Of a DNA stretch of 64,000 bases, positions 50,508 through 58,096 are shown piece by piece. The notes beneath the pieces are model-generated. The model was not told where the DNA came from, ran no database searches, and saw nothing but the letters and a program-made list of their open reading frames with translations. A program made the position numbers and the translations under genes. The stretch's first letter is position 1. The number at the start of each line of letters is the position of its first letter. This DNA comes from ATM1 sp003577165 (lineage in GTDB: Bacteria > Armatimonadota > Fimbriimonadia > Fimbriimonadales > ATM1), in assembly GCA_030263715.1 (NCBI GenBank), contig SZPM01000009.1, positions 1-64,000 of the forward strand, read 5' to 3'.

Positions 50508-52884
50508 CCTCAAGAACTTTCGGCAGTTCCGTGACGCGGAAGTCGAGTTCCGCGACGGAGTTGTCGCGATCGTCGGCGCGAACGGCTCCGGAAAGTCGAC
50601 CGTCCTCGAAGCGATCTCTTGGGCCCTTTACGGCGCGCATCGCAACAAGAAGGCGACGATCCGACGGCTTTGGGCCGAAGCGGATGAGCCGACCGAAGTC
50701 ACTCTCGAAGCAGAAATACGCGGAGCGCGCTACCGTTTCGTCCGCTCCCTGCGAACCGCCACCGTGTCGCTGGAGGATGGCGGCAGGGCCGTGCTGGCGA
50801 GCGGCCTAGAGGCCTGCACTGAATTTGCAGAAAAACTGTTGGGACTCAACTACGTTCAGTTCAAGAACAGTTACTGCACCAACCAGAAGGACATCGCGTT
50901 TCTTCAATTTCCGACGGAGAGGCGCAAGAGCGACGAAGTTGGTCGGATGTTGGGCCTCCAGGTCTTAGAGCGGGCTGCTAAGTTGGGGAAGGAGAGGGAG
51001 CGCGATTTTCGTCAAGCCTCCGAAGCCATGTCCGTTGATGAGGGGGCCGTTCGCGCTGCAGAGTCGAGAGTTCAATCCGTGAAGCAGGAGTTGGCGAAGA
51101 TCGAGGCGCAGCGCAAGGACGCGATCGAACAACTTGACGCGCTGCAGAAGGAACACGCGGATCGAGCCGACATGGCCAAGAAAGCGCAGAGGGCGATCGA
51201 ACTCGAGGACTCGATCGCGGCAAGGCGCGAGTTGGGGATCAAGCTGAAGCGCGACGTCGACAGTTTCAAGGAGGAGTTAGAGACGCGAAAGGCGACGGTG
51301 CAACGCCTCCAAGGCCTCCGCGAAGCTGCGGAGAAGTACGAGAGCCTCGAGAAGACTCGCCGCGAACTCGAAGCCGCGCGAGCGGCAGCCACTCGCAAGG
51401 AGAGCCTCCTAAATGAGGCCCGAATCCATGAGCAAGAGGCCGAGAGAGCGGAGGCACAACTCGCGGGCCCGCCTGCCGTCGCTTTGGATGAGATCGAGTC
51501 GGCAGTACGAAGCGCCAAGGAGAAGCGCTCCGATGAGGAAAGTCGGCTTCTCACTTCGCAGAGAGACGTCGCGAAGCGACACCAGGAATTGTATGCGGAG
51601 CAGACGACGCTGCGCGATCGCGTGGCAAACCTGGAGCTGCGCGAGGAGAGCGAGCTGAGTGCAATTCAGGATGGGCGTTGTCCGACATGCGGCCAGCCCC
51701 TCCCCGAGGGGAAACTTCCGACAACGGAGGCGCTACGGAAGGAGATCGAGCGATGGCAGGAAGATCTGAGGGGCGTGGACCAGAGGCTGCTCGAACTTGA
51801 AGAAGAGAGGAAGCAGATCGAGGCGAGGCAGAAGGAAATCGAGAGCCTTCGGCAGCAGGAGGTCGAGGCTGAGGCTCAGTTGGCGCGCGCCAAGGCGGAA
51901 CAGGATCATCGTTCCAAGTTGACTGCACAACTCGAAGCAGCAAGGAAGAGGGCAAAGCAGGCGCGCGAAGAGGCGGAGGCCATCCCCATAGCCGGTGAAG
52001 CGCAAAGCCTCGATGAGGTCGCGAAGGAGTCCGATCAGCTGAAGCCCATGTGGGTGGAGTTCCAGAGCCTCGGTGACCATCAAAAGGAGTTCCAGAACTT
52101 GGCGGGGCGACTCGCGGAGGCGGAAAAACAGTTTGAGGCGGAACGCGCGAAGCAGAACGAGGCGAAGGAGGAACTGAAAGAGATCGGCATGACGCGTGAA
52201 GAGTGCCAGCGCGTCTTGGAGGAAGCGGCGAGCCGCAGCGAGAGAATCCGCGAGTTGGAGAAACTGAGGGACGTCGAGTCGGCTCGAAAGGACAGCACGG
52301 AGAAGATGCTGGCCATGGCCGTGAGCGAACTCGAGGGCTTGGAGGATCGGCACAAATCTGCGAAGGCAAGCGAGATGGAAGCCAAACTTCACGGTGCAGC
52401 CGCGAAGGCGCTTCTCGAGCTGAGAGAGCAACTCAACTCAGCAGCGAGACCGGAGTTAGAGCGCATCGCTTCCGACATCCTACAAGGGCTTTCGGGGGGG
52501 CGGTACATGGCTCTGTCGTTGGACGATGATTACGAGCCGACCCTCCTCGACGAGGACGTGGCGAAAGACGTGATCAGCGGCGGCGAGTCGGACATCGTCG
52601 CCCTTGCCCTCAGGCTCGCGCTTGCGCGCATGATGCAAGATCGCGCAGGAAGTCCGATGGGGCTTCTCATTCTCGACGAGGTCTTCGGGAGCCTCGACGC
52701 CTACCGTCGGCACAGCGTCATGGAGCAGATCGGCTCTCTTCGGGAGCACTTCGAGCAGATTCTGCTCATCAGCCATATCGACGACATCAACGAGGCGGCG
52801 GACACGTGCCTCGTCGTTCGTTATGACCTCGACAAGAAGGAGAGCACGATCACAGAGCGCGTCGAGGACCTGGAGTTCGTGTAG
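50488..52884 (+). CDS. sbcC: DNA repair ATPase SbcC/Rad50
   Basis: The 798-residue SMC-like ATPase has Walker A GANGSGKST (about 31-39), Q-loop KNSYCTNQKDIAFLQ, long coiled-coil arms (residues about 170-390 and 415-640), a zinc hook DGRCPTCGQPLPEG near residue 398, signature ISGGESDIVALALRLALARMM and Walker B LLILDEVFGSLDAYRRHSVMEQ. The coiled coils are short for the family, which ranges to over 1000 residues. With SbcD it processes DNA ends and hairpins. Its TAG is immediately followed by the argS stop on the other strand (no intergenic bases). Confidence 0.95.
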   Translation: MRLLRLSLKNFRQFRDAEVEFRDGVVAIVGANGSGKSTVLEAISWALYGAHRNKKATIRRLWAEADEPTEVTLEAEIRGARYRFVRSLRTATVSLEDGGRAVLASGLEACTEFAEKLLGLNYVQFKNSYCTNQKDIAFLQFPTERRKSDEVGRMLGLQVLERAAKLGKERERDFRQASEAMSVDEGAVRAAESRVQSVKQELAKIEAQRKDAIEQLDALQKEHADRADMAKKAQRAIELEDSIAARRELGIKLKRDVDSFKEELETRKATVQRLQGLREAAEKYESLEKTRRELEAARAAATRKESLLNEARIHEQEAERAEAQLAGPPAVALDEIESAVRSAKEKRSDEESRLLTSQRDVAKRHQELYAEQTTLRDRVANLELREESELSAIQDGRCPTCGQPLPEGKLPTTEALRKEIERWQEDLRGVDQRLLELEEERKQIEARQKEIESLRQQEVEAEAQLARAKAEQDHRSKLTAQLEAARKRAKQAREEAEAIPIAGEAQSLDEVAKESDQLKPMWVEFQSLGDHQKEFQNLAGRLAEAEKQFEAERAKQNEAKEELKEIGMTREECQRVLEEAASRSERIRELEKLRDVESARKDSTEKMLAMAVSELEGLEDRHKSAKASEMEAKLHGAAAKALLELREQLNSAARPELERIASDILQGLSGGRYMALSLDDDYEPTLLDEDVAKDVISGGESDIVALALRLALARMMQDRAGSPMGLLILDEVFGSLDAYRRHSVMEQIGSLREHFEQILLISHIDDINEAADTCLVVRYDLDKKESTITERVEDLEFV

Positions 52885-54531
52885 TTACATCTTCTCGGGA
52901 GCGGAGATCCCGAGGATTGAAAACGTTGCTCGCAGGGCCGATCGCGTCAGTTCACACAGCAGGAGCCGCGCGCGCGTCCGCTCAGGATTCTCAGGAGCCA
53001 GCACCCGGCACTTCTCATAGAAGTTGTGATACGTGCGAGCCAACTCGATGGCGTAGGTCGTCATCCTATGAACTTCGCGAAGCTGGGCAGATCGGCGCAC
53101 TTCGAAGGGGAGATCGCAGACTTTCTTGATGAGGTCCCTCTCTGCAGGATCAGCAAGGTCTGAGGCACAAGTCTCGTCGGCGACGAATCCCGCCTCCTTT
53201 GCCTTCTCAAGCAGGGAACAGATGCGTGCGTGGGCGTACTGTATGTAATACACAGGGTTCTTCTCGCTGTGCTCGCGAGCTAGGTCGAGATCGAAGTCCA
53301 TGTGGGTGTCATGGGAGCGCATCAGGTAGAAGAAGCGCGCCACATCCGGGCCGACGTCCTCCATCAACTCGCGGAGGGTCACCATGTCTCCGCTGCGCTT
53401 GGACATCGGAACGACTTCATTTCCCTGAAGAAACCTCACCAACTGCATGACGAGGATTTCGAGAGCGTCCTTTGGGTAACCCAACGCTTGGATCGCAGCC
53501 GACGCCCGGGCGATGTAGCCATGGTGGTCGGCTCCCCACACGTTGATGAGATGTTCCCACCCGCGGTCGAATTTGTCTTTGTGGTAGGCGATGTCGCTGG
53601 CGATGTATGTCGGCTGTCCGTTGCTTCTGACGACGATCCTGTCTTTGTCGTCGCCGAACTTGGAACTGGCGAGCCAAAGCGCGCCATCTTCCTCGTAAAT
53701 GACGCCGGACTGCTTCAAGCGCTCCATGCATTCTGCGACCTTCCCGGAATCGTGCAGAGACTGTTCGCTAATCCACGTGTCGAACACGACGTGCATTGCC
53801 TCGAGGTCTCGTCTTTGCCAATGCGTCATCATGTCTTGCGCGATCGGCTGCCAGAATTCGAGGCCATCCTCTCCGTGCAGGTCTCCGCGCGCCGCGCGAA
53901 TCTCCTCGGCGATCTGTCCTATATAGTCGCCCGCATATCCGCCTTCGGGAAAGTCCGGCGGCAGACCCACGAGTTCGCGATAGCGTGAGCGAACGCTCAA
54001 AGCGAACAGCTGCATCTGTAGGGAGTTGGTGCCGTCGTTCGCATAGAACTCTCGGCTCACCTTGTGACCCGTGGCCTCCAGCAGGCGAGCGAGGGAATCG
54101 CCGTAGGCTGCCCCCCTCCCGTGACCGACGTGAATGGGTCCGTTCGGGTTGGCGGACACGAATTCGACTAGGACCTTCAACGGCCTATCCGTTTCGCTTA
54201 GCGCAAGCGCCTCCCCGCGGCGGTGACTGCGGACGGTCCATTCCGCCAAGTAAGCGTCGGAGAGGGTGACGTTCACGAAACCTGGGCTCACCGCTGAGGC
54301 CGAAGTGAAGGTGGAGTCAGCCTGGAGCGCCTCGGCTAAGGCCCTCGCCACGAGGGGGGGCGGCGCGCCAGTCGTTTTCGAGTTCGTAAGCGCGAATGCG
54401 GTCGCGAAGTCTCCATGCGCCGGATTCTTCGGCTCAGTGAACTCCACGGAGTAGTCCGTGTCCGCAATCACAGAGCCCTTGAGTCTCTCAACGGCGGACT
54501 GAAGTCGGTGTGTGAGGTCGTCGCGGAGCAT
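52885..54531 (-). CDS. argS: Arginyl-tRNA synthetase
   Basis: The 548-residue class I enzyme has the N-terminal Add1 domain, PNGPIHVGHGRGAAYGDSLARLL (HVGH form of the HIGH motif), VWGADHHGYIARASAAIQALGYP, and VPMSKRSGDMVTLRELMEDVG in place of KMSKS, as usual in ArgRS. The anticodon-binding DALR domain is at the C-terminus (YIQYAHARICSLLEKAKE ... TTYAIELARTYHNFYEKCRVL). It is somewhat shorter than E. coli ArgRS (577). It is divergent from the arginase gene, 52 bases apart: one gene uses arginine for translation, the other breaks it down. Confidence 0.96.
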   Translation of the reverse strand: MLRDDLTHRLQSAVERLKGSVIADTDYSVEFTEPKNPAHGDFATAFALTNSKTTGAPPPLVARALAEALQADSTFTSASAVSPGFVNVTLSDAYLAEWTVRSHRRGEALALSETDRPLKVLVEFVSANPNGPIHVGHGRGAAYGDSLARLLEATGHKVSREFYANDGTNSLQMQLFALSVRSRYRELVGLPPDFPEGGYAGDYIGQIAEEIRAARGDLHGEDGLEFWQPIAQDMMTHWQRRDLEAMHVVFDTWISEQSLHDSGKVAECMERLKQSGVIYEEDGALWLASSKFGDDKDRIVVRSNGQPTYIASDIAYHKDKFDRGWEHLINVWGADHHGYIARASAAIQALGYPKDALEILVMQLVRFLQGNEVVPMSKRSGDMVTLRELMEDVGPDVARFFYLMRSHDTHMDFDLDLAREHSEKNPVYYIQYAHARICSLLEKAKEAGFVADETCASDLADPAERDLIKKVCDLPFEVRRSAQLREVHRMTTYAIELARTYHNFYEKCRVLAPENPERTRARLLLCELTRSALRATFSILGISAPEKM

Positions 54532-54571
54532 GGGAGCGGGAGAGGAATCCTACCATCCCGGCGGGCGCCGG

Positions 54572-54577
54572 TAGAAT
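54572..54577 (+). promoter_or_regulatory. -10 box of the arginase gene (leaderless type)
   Basis: TAGAAT (as TAGAATTC) is followed by 6 bases and GTG 54584. The same 8-base string with 4 bases to GTG precedes both molybdenum cofactor operons. Confidence 0.6.
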
Positions 54578-54583
54578 TCGAGC

Positions 54584-55561
54584 GTGCCGATAGCCGAGCG
54601 AATCAACATCATCGGCGTCCCCTCGGGTCTGGGTGGGCGACGCAAAGGAGCAAGCCTCGGACCCGCTGCGATTCGAATCGCTCGACTCCAGGAGTCTCTG
54701 CTCAAAGTCGCCAAACAAGTGATCGACGGGGGAGACTTGGTGTCTTCGCAGACGAGCCTGTTCTCGCCGCGCGGTGAAGGCCTGCACCACTTCGACAGCC
54801 TGCTGGGCATTTTTACAAGAGTTCGCGAAGCCGTTTATGGCGCCGTCGGCAAGGGAACCGTGCCGCTCGTGCTCGGAGGCGATCACAGCCTCGCGTTCGG
54901 CACAGTTTCAGGCGCGCTTGAGCAGTTGGATTCTATGGGAGTGCTCTGGATAGACGCACATGGAGATTACAACACACCTGACACGTCGCCGAGCGGAAAC
55001 CTCCATGGAATGCCGTTGGCCGGTCTCTGCCGATTTCCTTACGAAGGCACGGACGAGGTCGTCGCAGGACAGTGGCAGAGGCTGTTGGACGAGATGGTTC
55101 CGACACGTCCTCTCGACCCGAATCACATCGTTTGGATCGGGATTCGAGAACTCGATCCGGGAGAAGTCGATCGCATGAGGACTCACGGACTCCATCGAGT
55201 CATCACGATGCATGAGATCGACCGATTTGGAATGCAGGAGATGGTGCAATCGGCGTTTCAGACATTGGAGAAGGCAGGCGTCAAGTGGCTGTGGGTCAGT
55301 TTCGACGTCGATGTTCTTGATCCTGCGATCGCTCCGGGAACTGGGACCGACGTCCGCGGCGGCCTGCGCTATCGCGAAGCGCACCTTTTGGCTGAACTGC
55401 TCGCCGAGGCGCTGGGCAGTGAGAAGTCGCCGCTTCGCTTGGCAGGCATCGAGGTCGTCGAGGTGAATCCGACGTTGGATCGAACGAACGAGACGGCGGA
55501 GATGGCCGTGGACTGGCTGATGTCGGTTATGGGGAAGCGGATTCTTCCGCGGTGGGCATGA
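54584..55561 (+). CDS. rocF: Arginase (ureohydrolase family)
   Basis: The 325-residue protein starts with INIIGVPSGLGGRRKGASLGPAAIR and has the manganese-site motifs of ureohydrolases: LVLGGDHSLAFGT (His), LWIDAHGDYNTPDTSPSGNLHGMPLA (Asp-x-His-x-Asp) and SFDVDVLDPAIAPGTGTDVRGGLRYREAHLL (Asp-x-Asp). The SPSGNLHGMPLA stretch is that of arginases rather than agmatinases. It hydrolyses arginine to ornithine and urea. GTG start with a leaderless-type box. The 3' end overlaps the convergent transporter gene by 35 bases. Confidence 0.93.
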   Translation: MPIAERINIIGVPSGLGGRRKGASLGPAAIRIARLQESLLKVAKQVIDGGDLVSSQTSLFSPRGEGLHHFDSLLGIFTRVREAVYGAVGKGTVPLVLGGDHSLAFGTVSGALEQLDSMGVLWIDAHGDYNTPDTSPSGNLHGMPLAGLCRFPYEGTDEVVAGQWQRLLDEMVPTRPLDPNHIVWIGIRELDPGEVDRMRTHGLHRVITMHEIDRFGMQEMVQSAFQTLEKAGVKWLWVSFDVDVLDPAIAPGTGTDVRGGLRYREAHLLAELLAEALGSEKSPLRLAGIEVVEVNPTLDRTNETAEMAVDWLMSVMGKRILPRWA

Positions 55562-56882
55562 CGTACGTCGCGTCCGACCGGACGAGCGACCAAGCGAGGA
55601 ACGCGTACTCAGCGGCGAGGGCCACGGTTAGAGCGAACGGCGCAAGAGCGACGTTCTTCATGTGAGCGGCAACGCCGCCTCCGAGGGTCGCAATGAGCGC
55701 GACCATTCCCACGACGATTCCGCCGAGGCGTGCCATGGTGATGTGGCGTGCCGTCAGCATGCCCCGTGCAAACGACTGCATCGCGCCGATCAGAGGCGTG
55801 AGTGCGCCGACCGCCAGGCCGATGACGGCGAGGCTCGCAATTCCTGCCTCCGCACCGAGGAGTTCTCGAAAGATCCACTCACCCAGACCGGAGACAGAGA
55901 CCAGGAGCGCTGTCAGGGACGCGACCGCGCCAACGGTCAGGCAAAACCGCCTCAGTTCACCTCGCGTATGCTCGTCCTTCTGTAAGTAGATCACCACTTC
56001 AGGAAGCGCGAAGACGACGGTTCGATGCAGAAAGAGCACCGTGGTCGCGACTTGCCACGCGGCCATTCCCGCTACGGAGTCGGCGGTCCGCGCAAGAAAT
56101 CCCGCGATGATTGGGGGCGAGGTGAGCGTGATCATCGTCGTTGCGCTCAACGGCAAGTGGAACTTCGATAGGTCTCGAAAACCGAGAGGCGCAGAGGAAA
56201 TCTTGGGCAGGCTCGGAATCGCGAGTTTGTGCGCGGCGAAGTGGACGAACGCCGCCTCCGTCGCCACGGAAGAGACGAGCGCCCAGGCAACCACTTGAAT
56301 GCTGGGCATCTGCGTGAACTGGTAGAGGAGGACTCCCACCGCGATCATGGTGGTCGCCCGCACCGCCGTTCCGACGCCGACCGCCTTCGTGTAGCCATTG
56401 CGTATCAACACGCCTTGAAGGAACCTGCGCCAGCCGATGCAGCCGCTCCAGGGAATCATGATCACCATGCCCGGATGCACGGCGTCCGAAATCTCCCGGC
56501 TCACACCGAGAACTCCGAGAGTGATCCACCGATAGACAGGGCCGAAAGCGCAGATCGCGTGGGCCGCGGTAACGATCGCGATCAACAGAAGGGTGAATTT
56601 GCGGATTCGACAGAACCGCTCGCGCGAAGTCGAGAGCGTGGTCGAGGTCGCCAGCAAGTCTATGACCGGGCTCTCGATCCAGAGGGCGAGGCTGCCGAGG
56701 ATCAGGAAGCCGGCGGTCGCAATGGTCGCCTCCGGCAATCGAGAGATGATTGCGACCGCGACCGGCGCCTCGATGGCCATGAGCAGCCAGGATGCTGCGA
56801 GGGGATAGTAGATGCGCAGAATCGCCGCCTGCGTCAAAACAGGCAACGATCGAGTCGGATTCGCGGGTTCGTTTTCGGACAA
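55527..56882 (-). CDS. MATE/MOP-superfamily multispan transporter-like protein
   Basis: The 451-residue protein has about twelve hydrophobic spans in two halves, for example LRIYYPLAASWLLMAIEAPVAVAIISRL, TLLLIAIVTAAHAICAFGPVY, VRATTMIAVGVLLYQF, FHLPLSATTMITLTSPPIIAGFLARTADSVAGMAAWQVA, AVASLTALLVSVSGLG, LAVIGLAVGALTPLIGAMQSFARGMLTA and MVALIATLGGGVAAHM. The fold pattern is that of MATE/flippase-like MOP transporters, but sequence marks of a subfamily are not clear. A TTG start at 56882 gives MSENEPANPTRSLPVLTQ; other starts are possible. Substrate unknown. It is divergent from the tRNA genes. Confidence 0.75.
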   Translation of the reverse strand: MSENEPANPTRSLPVLTQAAILRIYYPLAASWLLMAIEAPVAVAIISRLPEATIATAGFLILGSLALWIESPVIDLLATSTTLSTSRERFCRIRKFTLLLIAIVTAAHAICAFGPVYRWITLGVLGVSREISDAVHPGMVIMIPWSGCIGWRRFLQGVLIRNGYTKAVGVGTAVRATTMIAVGVLLYQFTQMPSIQVVAWALVSSVATEAAFVHFAAHKLAIPSLPKISSAPLGFRDLSKFHLPLSATTMITLTSPPIIAGFLARTADSVAGMAAWQVATTVLFLHRTVVFALPEVVIYLQKDEHTRGELRRFCLTVGAVASLTALLVSVSGLGEWIFRELLGAEAGIASLAVIGLAVGALTPLIGAMQSFARGMLTARHITMARLGGIVVGMVALIATLGGGVAAHMKNVALAPFALTVALAAEYAFLAWSLVRSDATYVMPTAEESASP

Positions 56883-56928
56883 GTTCAGTGGGCGGGAAAC
56901 CGGCCGCCGATGATACCGTTGGGTCGCC

Positions 56929-56958
56929 TTGCGGGTGTTTCTGGCCGTTTGCTATAAT
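56929..56958 (+). promoter_or_regulatory. Promoter of the tRNA pair
   Basis: TTGCGG (56929-56934), 18 bases, TATAAT (56953-56958); the tRNA-Asp begins 24 bases after the -10 box. Here both boxes are visible, unlike the leaderless promoters. Confidence 0.65.
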
Positions 56959-56982
56959 CGCGGGCCCTCCCGAAGGGTTCGC

Positions 56983-57060
56983 GCGGGCGTAGCTCAGTTC
57001 GGTTAGAGCGCCGGCCTGTCACGCCGGAGGTCGCGGGTTCAAGTCCCGTCGTCCGCGCCA
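56983..57060 (+). tRNA. tRNA-Asp(GTC)
   Basis: Acceptor stem GCGGGCG pairs with CGTCCGC (one G-T); the anticodon loop has GTC at 57018-57020 between CCGGC-type stems; the T-arm is GCGGG-TTCAAGT-CCCGT; discriminator G and CCA are encoded. It is 78 bases long with CCA. Confidence 0.97.
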
Positions 57061-57101
57061 TAGGAAGCCTGTGAGGTGAATCCGGTCGGGATTGCCAGGT
57101 T

Positions 57102-57177
57102 GCCGCGGTAGCTCAGTTGGTAGAGCAATGGACTGAAAATCCATGTGTCGCCGGTTCGATTCCGGCCTGCGGCACCA
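57102..57177 (+). tRNA. tRNA-Phe(GAA)
   Basis: Acceptor stem GCCGCGG pairs with CTGCGGC (one G-T); anticodon stem ATGGA/TCCAT with loop CTGAAAA gives anticodon GAA at 57135-57137; T-loop TTCGATT; CCA is encoded. It lies 41 bases after tRNA-Asp and is probably co-transcribed with it. Confidence 0.97.
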
Positions 57178-57291
57178 CTTTTCTTTTCCCCGTTCCACCC
57201 GATCCAGCAGTCCAGGCCGCCTGAGGGTGGTCGACCGTAACTGCAGAACCCACAGAAAGGGCCGCGCATTCCCAATCCGTGCCTGATGGGC

Positions 57292-57297
57292 TATCTT
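57292..57297 (+). promoter_or_regulatory. -10 box of the SDR gene (leaderless type)
   Basis: TATCTT ends 6 bases before GTG 57304. This supports GTG 57304 as start rather than ATG 57286, which lies upstream of the box. Confidence 0.45.
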
Positions 57298-57303
57298 TGG
57301 GTC

Positions 57304-58095
57304 GTGGATCTGGGAGTTTCCGGGAGGACGGCCATGGTGGCCGCGTCGTCGAAGGGCATTGGGCTCGCATGCGCCCGAGCGCTTCTTTTGGAGGGGGCGG
57401 CCGTTTCCCTCTGCGGGAGGAACGAAGACTCCTTGCGACGCGCAGCCGACGAACTCTCCTCTGATTGCCCGCAGGCCCGAATTCTGTGGACTCGGTGCGA
57501 CGTGACTGATCCGTCCGCATTGAGCAAGTGGCATGAGGCCACCTGTGAGAACCTCGGCGTGCCCGACATCCTGATCACGAATACGGGCGGTCCTCCGACC
57601 GGGGTGCTGAATGAGATCGACGATTCGAAATGGCACGCGGGATTCGAGGCGACTCTGCTAACGGCGGTTCGGCTGACGAATCTCGTTGCGGACGGAATGA
57701 AGCGATCCGGGTGGGGGCGAATCGTGCACATCTCTTCCGTCGTCGCGTTCGATCCCAACGAGATGTTGGCAATCTCGACGACGCTTCGGATGGGTTTGAG
57801 AGCGCTCACCCGCTTGCAGTCCGATCTCCTCGCGCCTCACGGCATCACCGTGAATAGCGTGCTGCCCGGGCACACGCACACGGATCGTCAGATGCATCTT
57901 GCAAGAGTCTGGTCCGAGAAGACGGGCGACTCGCATGCGAGCTATTTTGAAAAGATGAGTCGTGAGATTCCGGCGCGCCGATTGGCGCAGCCCCACGAGA
58001 TCTCCGACGTCGTCGCTTTCCTTTGCTCCGACCGAGCCTCTTACGTGACTGGCGAGAGCATCCTCGTGGACGGCGGACTCGCGCGGAGCATGTGA
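57304..58095 (+). CDS. Short-chain dehydrogenase/reductase lacking the usual Tyr
   Basis: The 263-residue protein begins VDLGVSGRTAMVAASSKGIGLACARALLLEGAAVSLCGRN, a Rossmann cofactor site with Ala-x-Ser-x-Gly-Ile-Gly. GRIVHISSVVAFDP supplies the catalytic Ser, but the place of Tyr-x3-Lys is taken by MLAISTTLRMGLRALTR: no Tyr is there and Arg stands in for Lys. Such 'LSN/STxLR' proteins are a known atypical SDR branch (FabG-like annotation). The C-terminus PARRLAQPHEISDVVAFLCSDRASYVTGESILVDGGLARSM is standard. Reaction unknown; Ser- or substrate-assisted chemistry, or no catalysis, are possible. Confidence 0.88.
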   Translation: MDLGVSGRTAMVAASSKGIGLACARALLLEGAAVSLCGRNEDSLRRAADELSSDCPQARILWTRCDVTDPSALSKWHEATCENLGVPDILITNTGGPPTGVLNEIDDSKWHAGFEATLLTAVRLTNLVADGMKRSGWGRIVHISSVVAFDPNEMLAISTTLRMGLRALTRLQSDLLAPHGITVNSVLPGHTHTDRQMHLARVWSEKTGDSHASYFEKMSREIPARRLAQPHEISDVVAFLCSDRASYVTGESILVDGGLARSM

Positions 58096-58096
58096 T

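Noticed and set aside
51551..52431. Long minus-strand frames inside sbcC
   Set aside because: They come from the biased codons of the coiled-coil arms; sbcC motifs before and after show the plus strand is coding.
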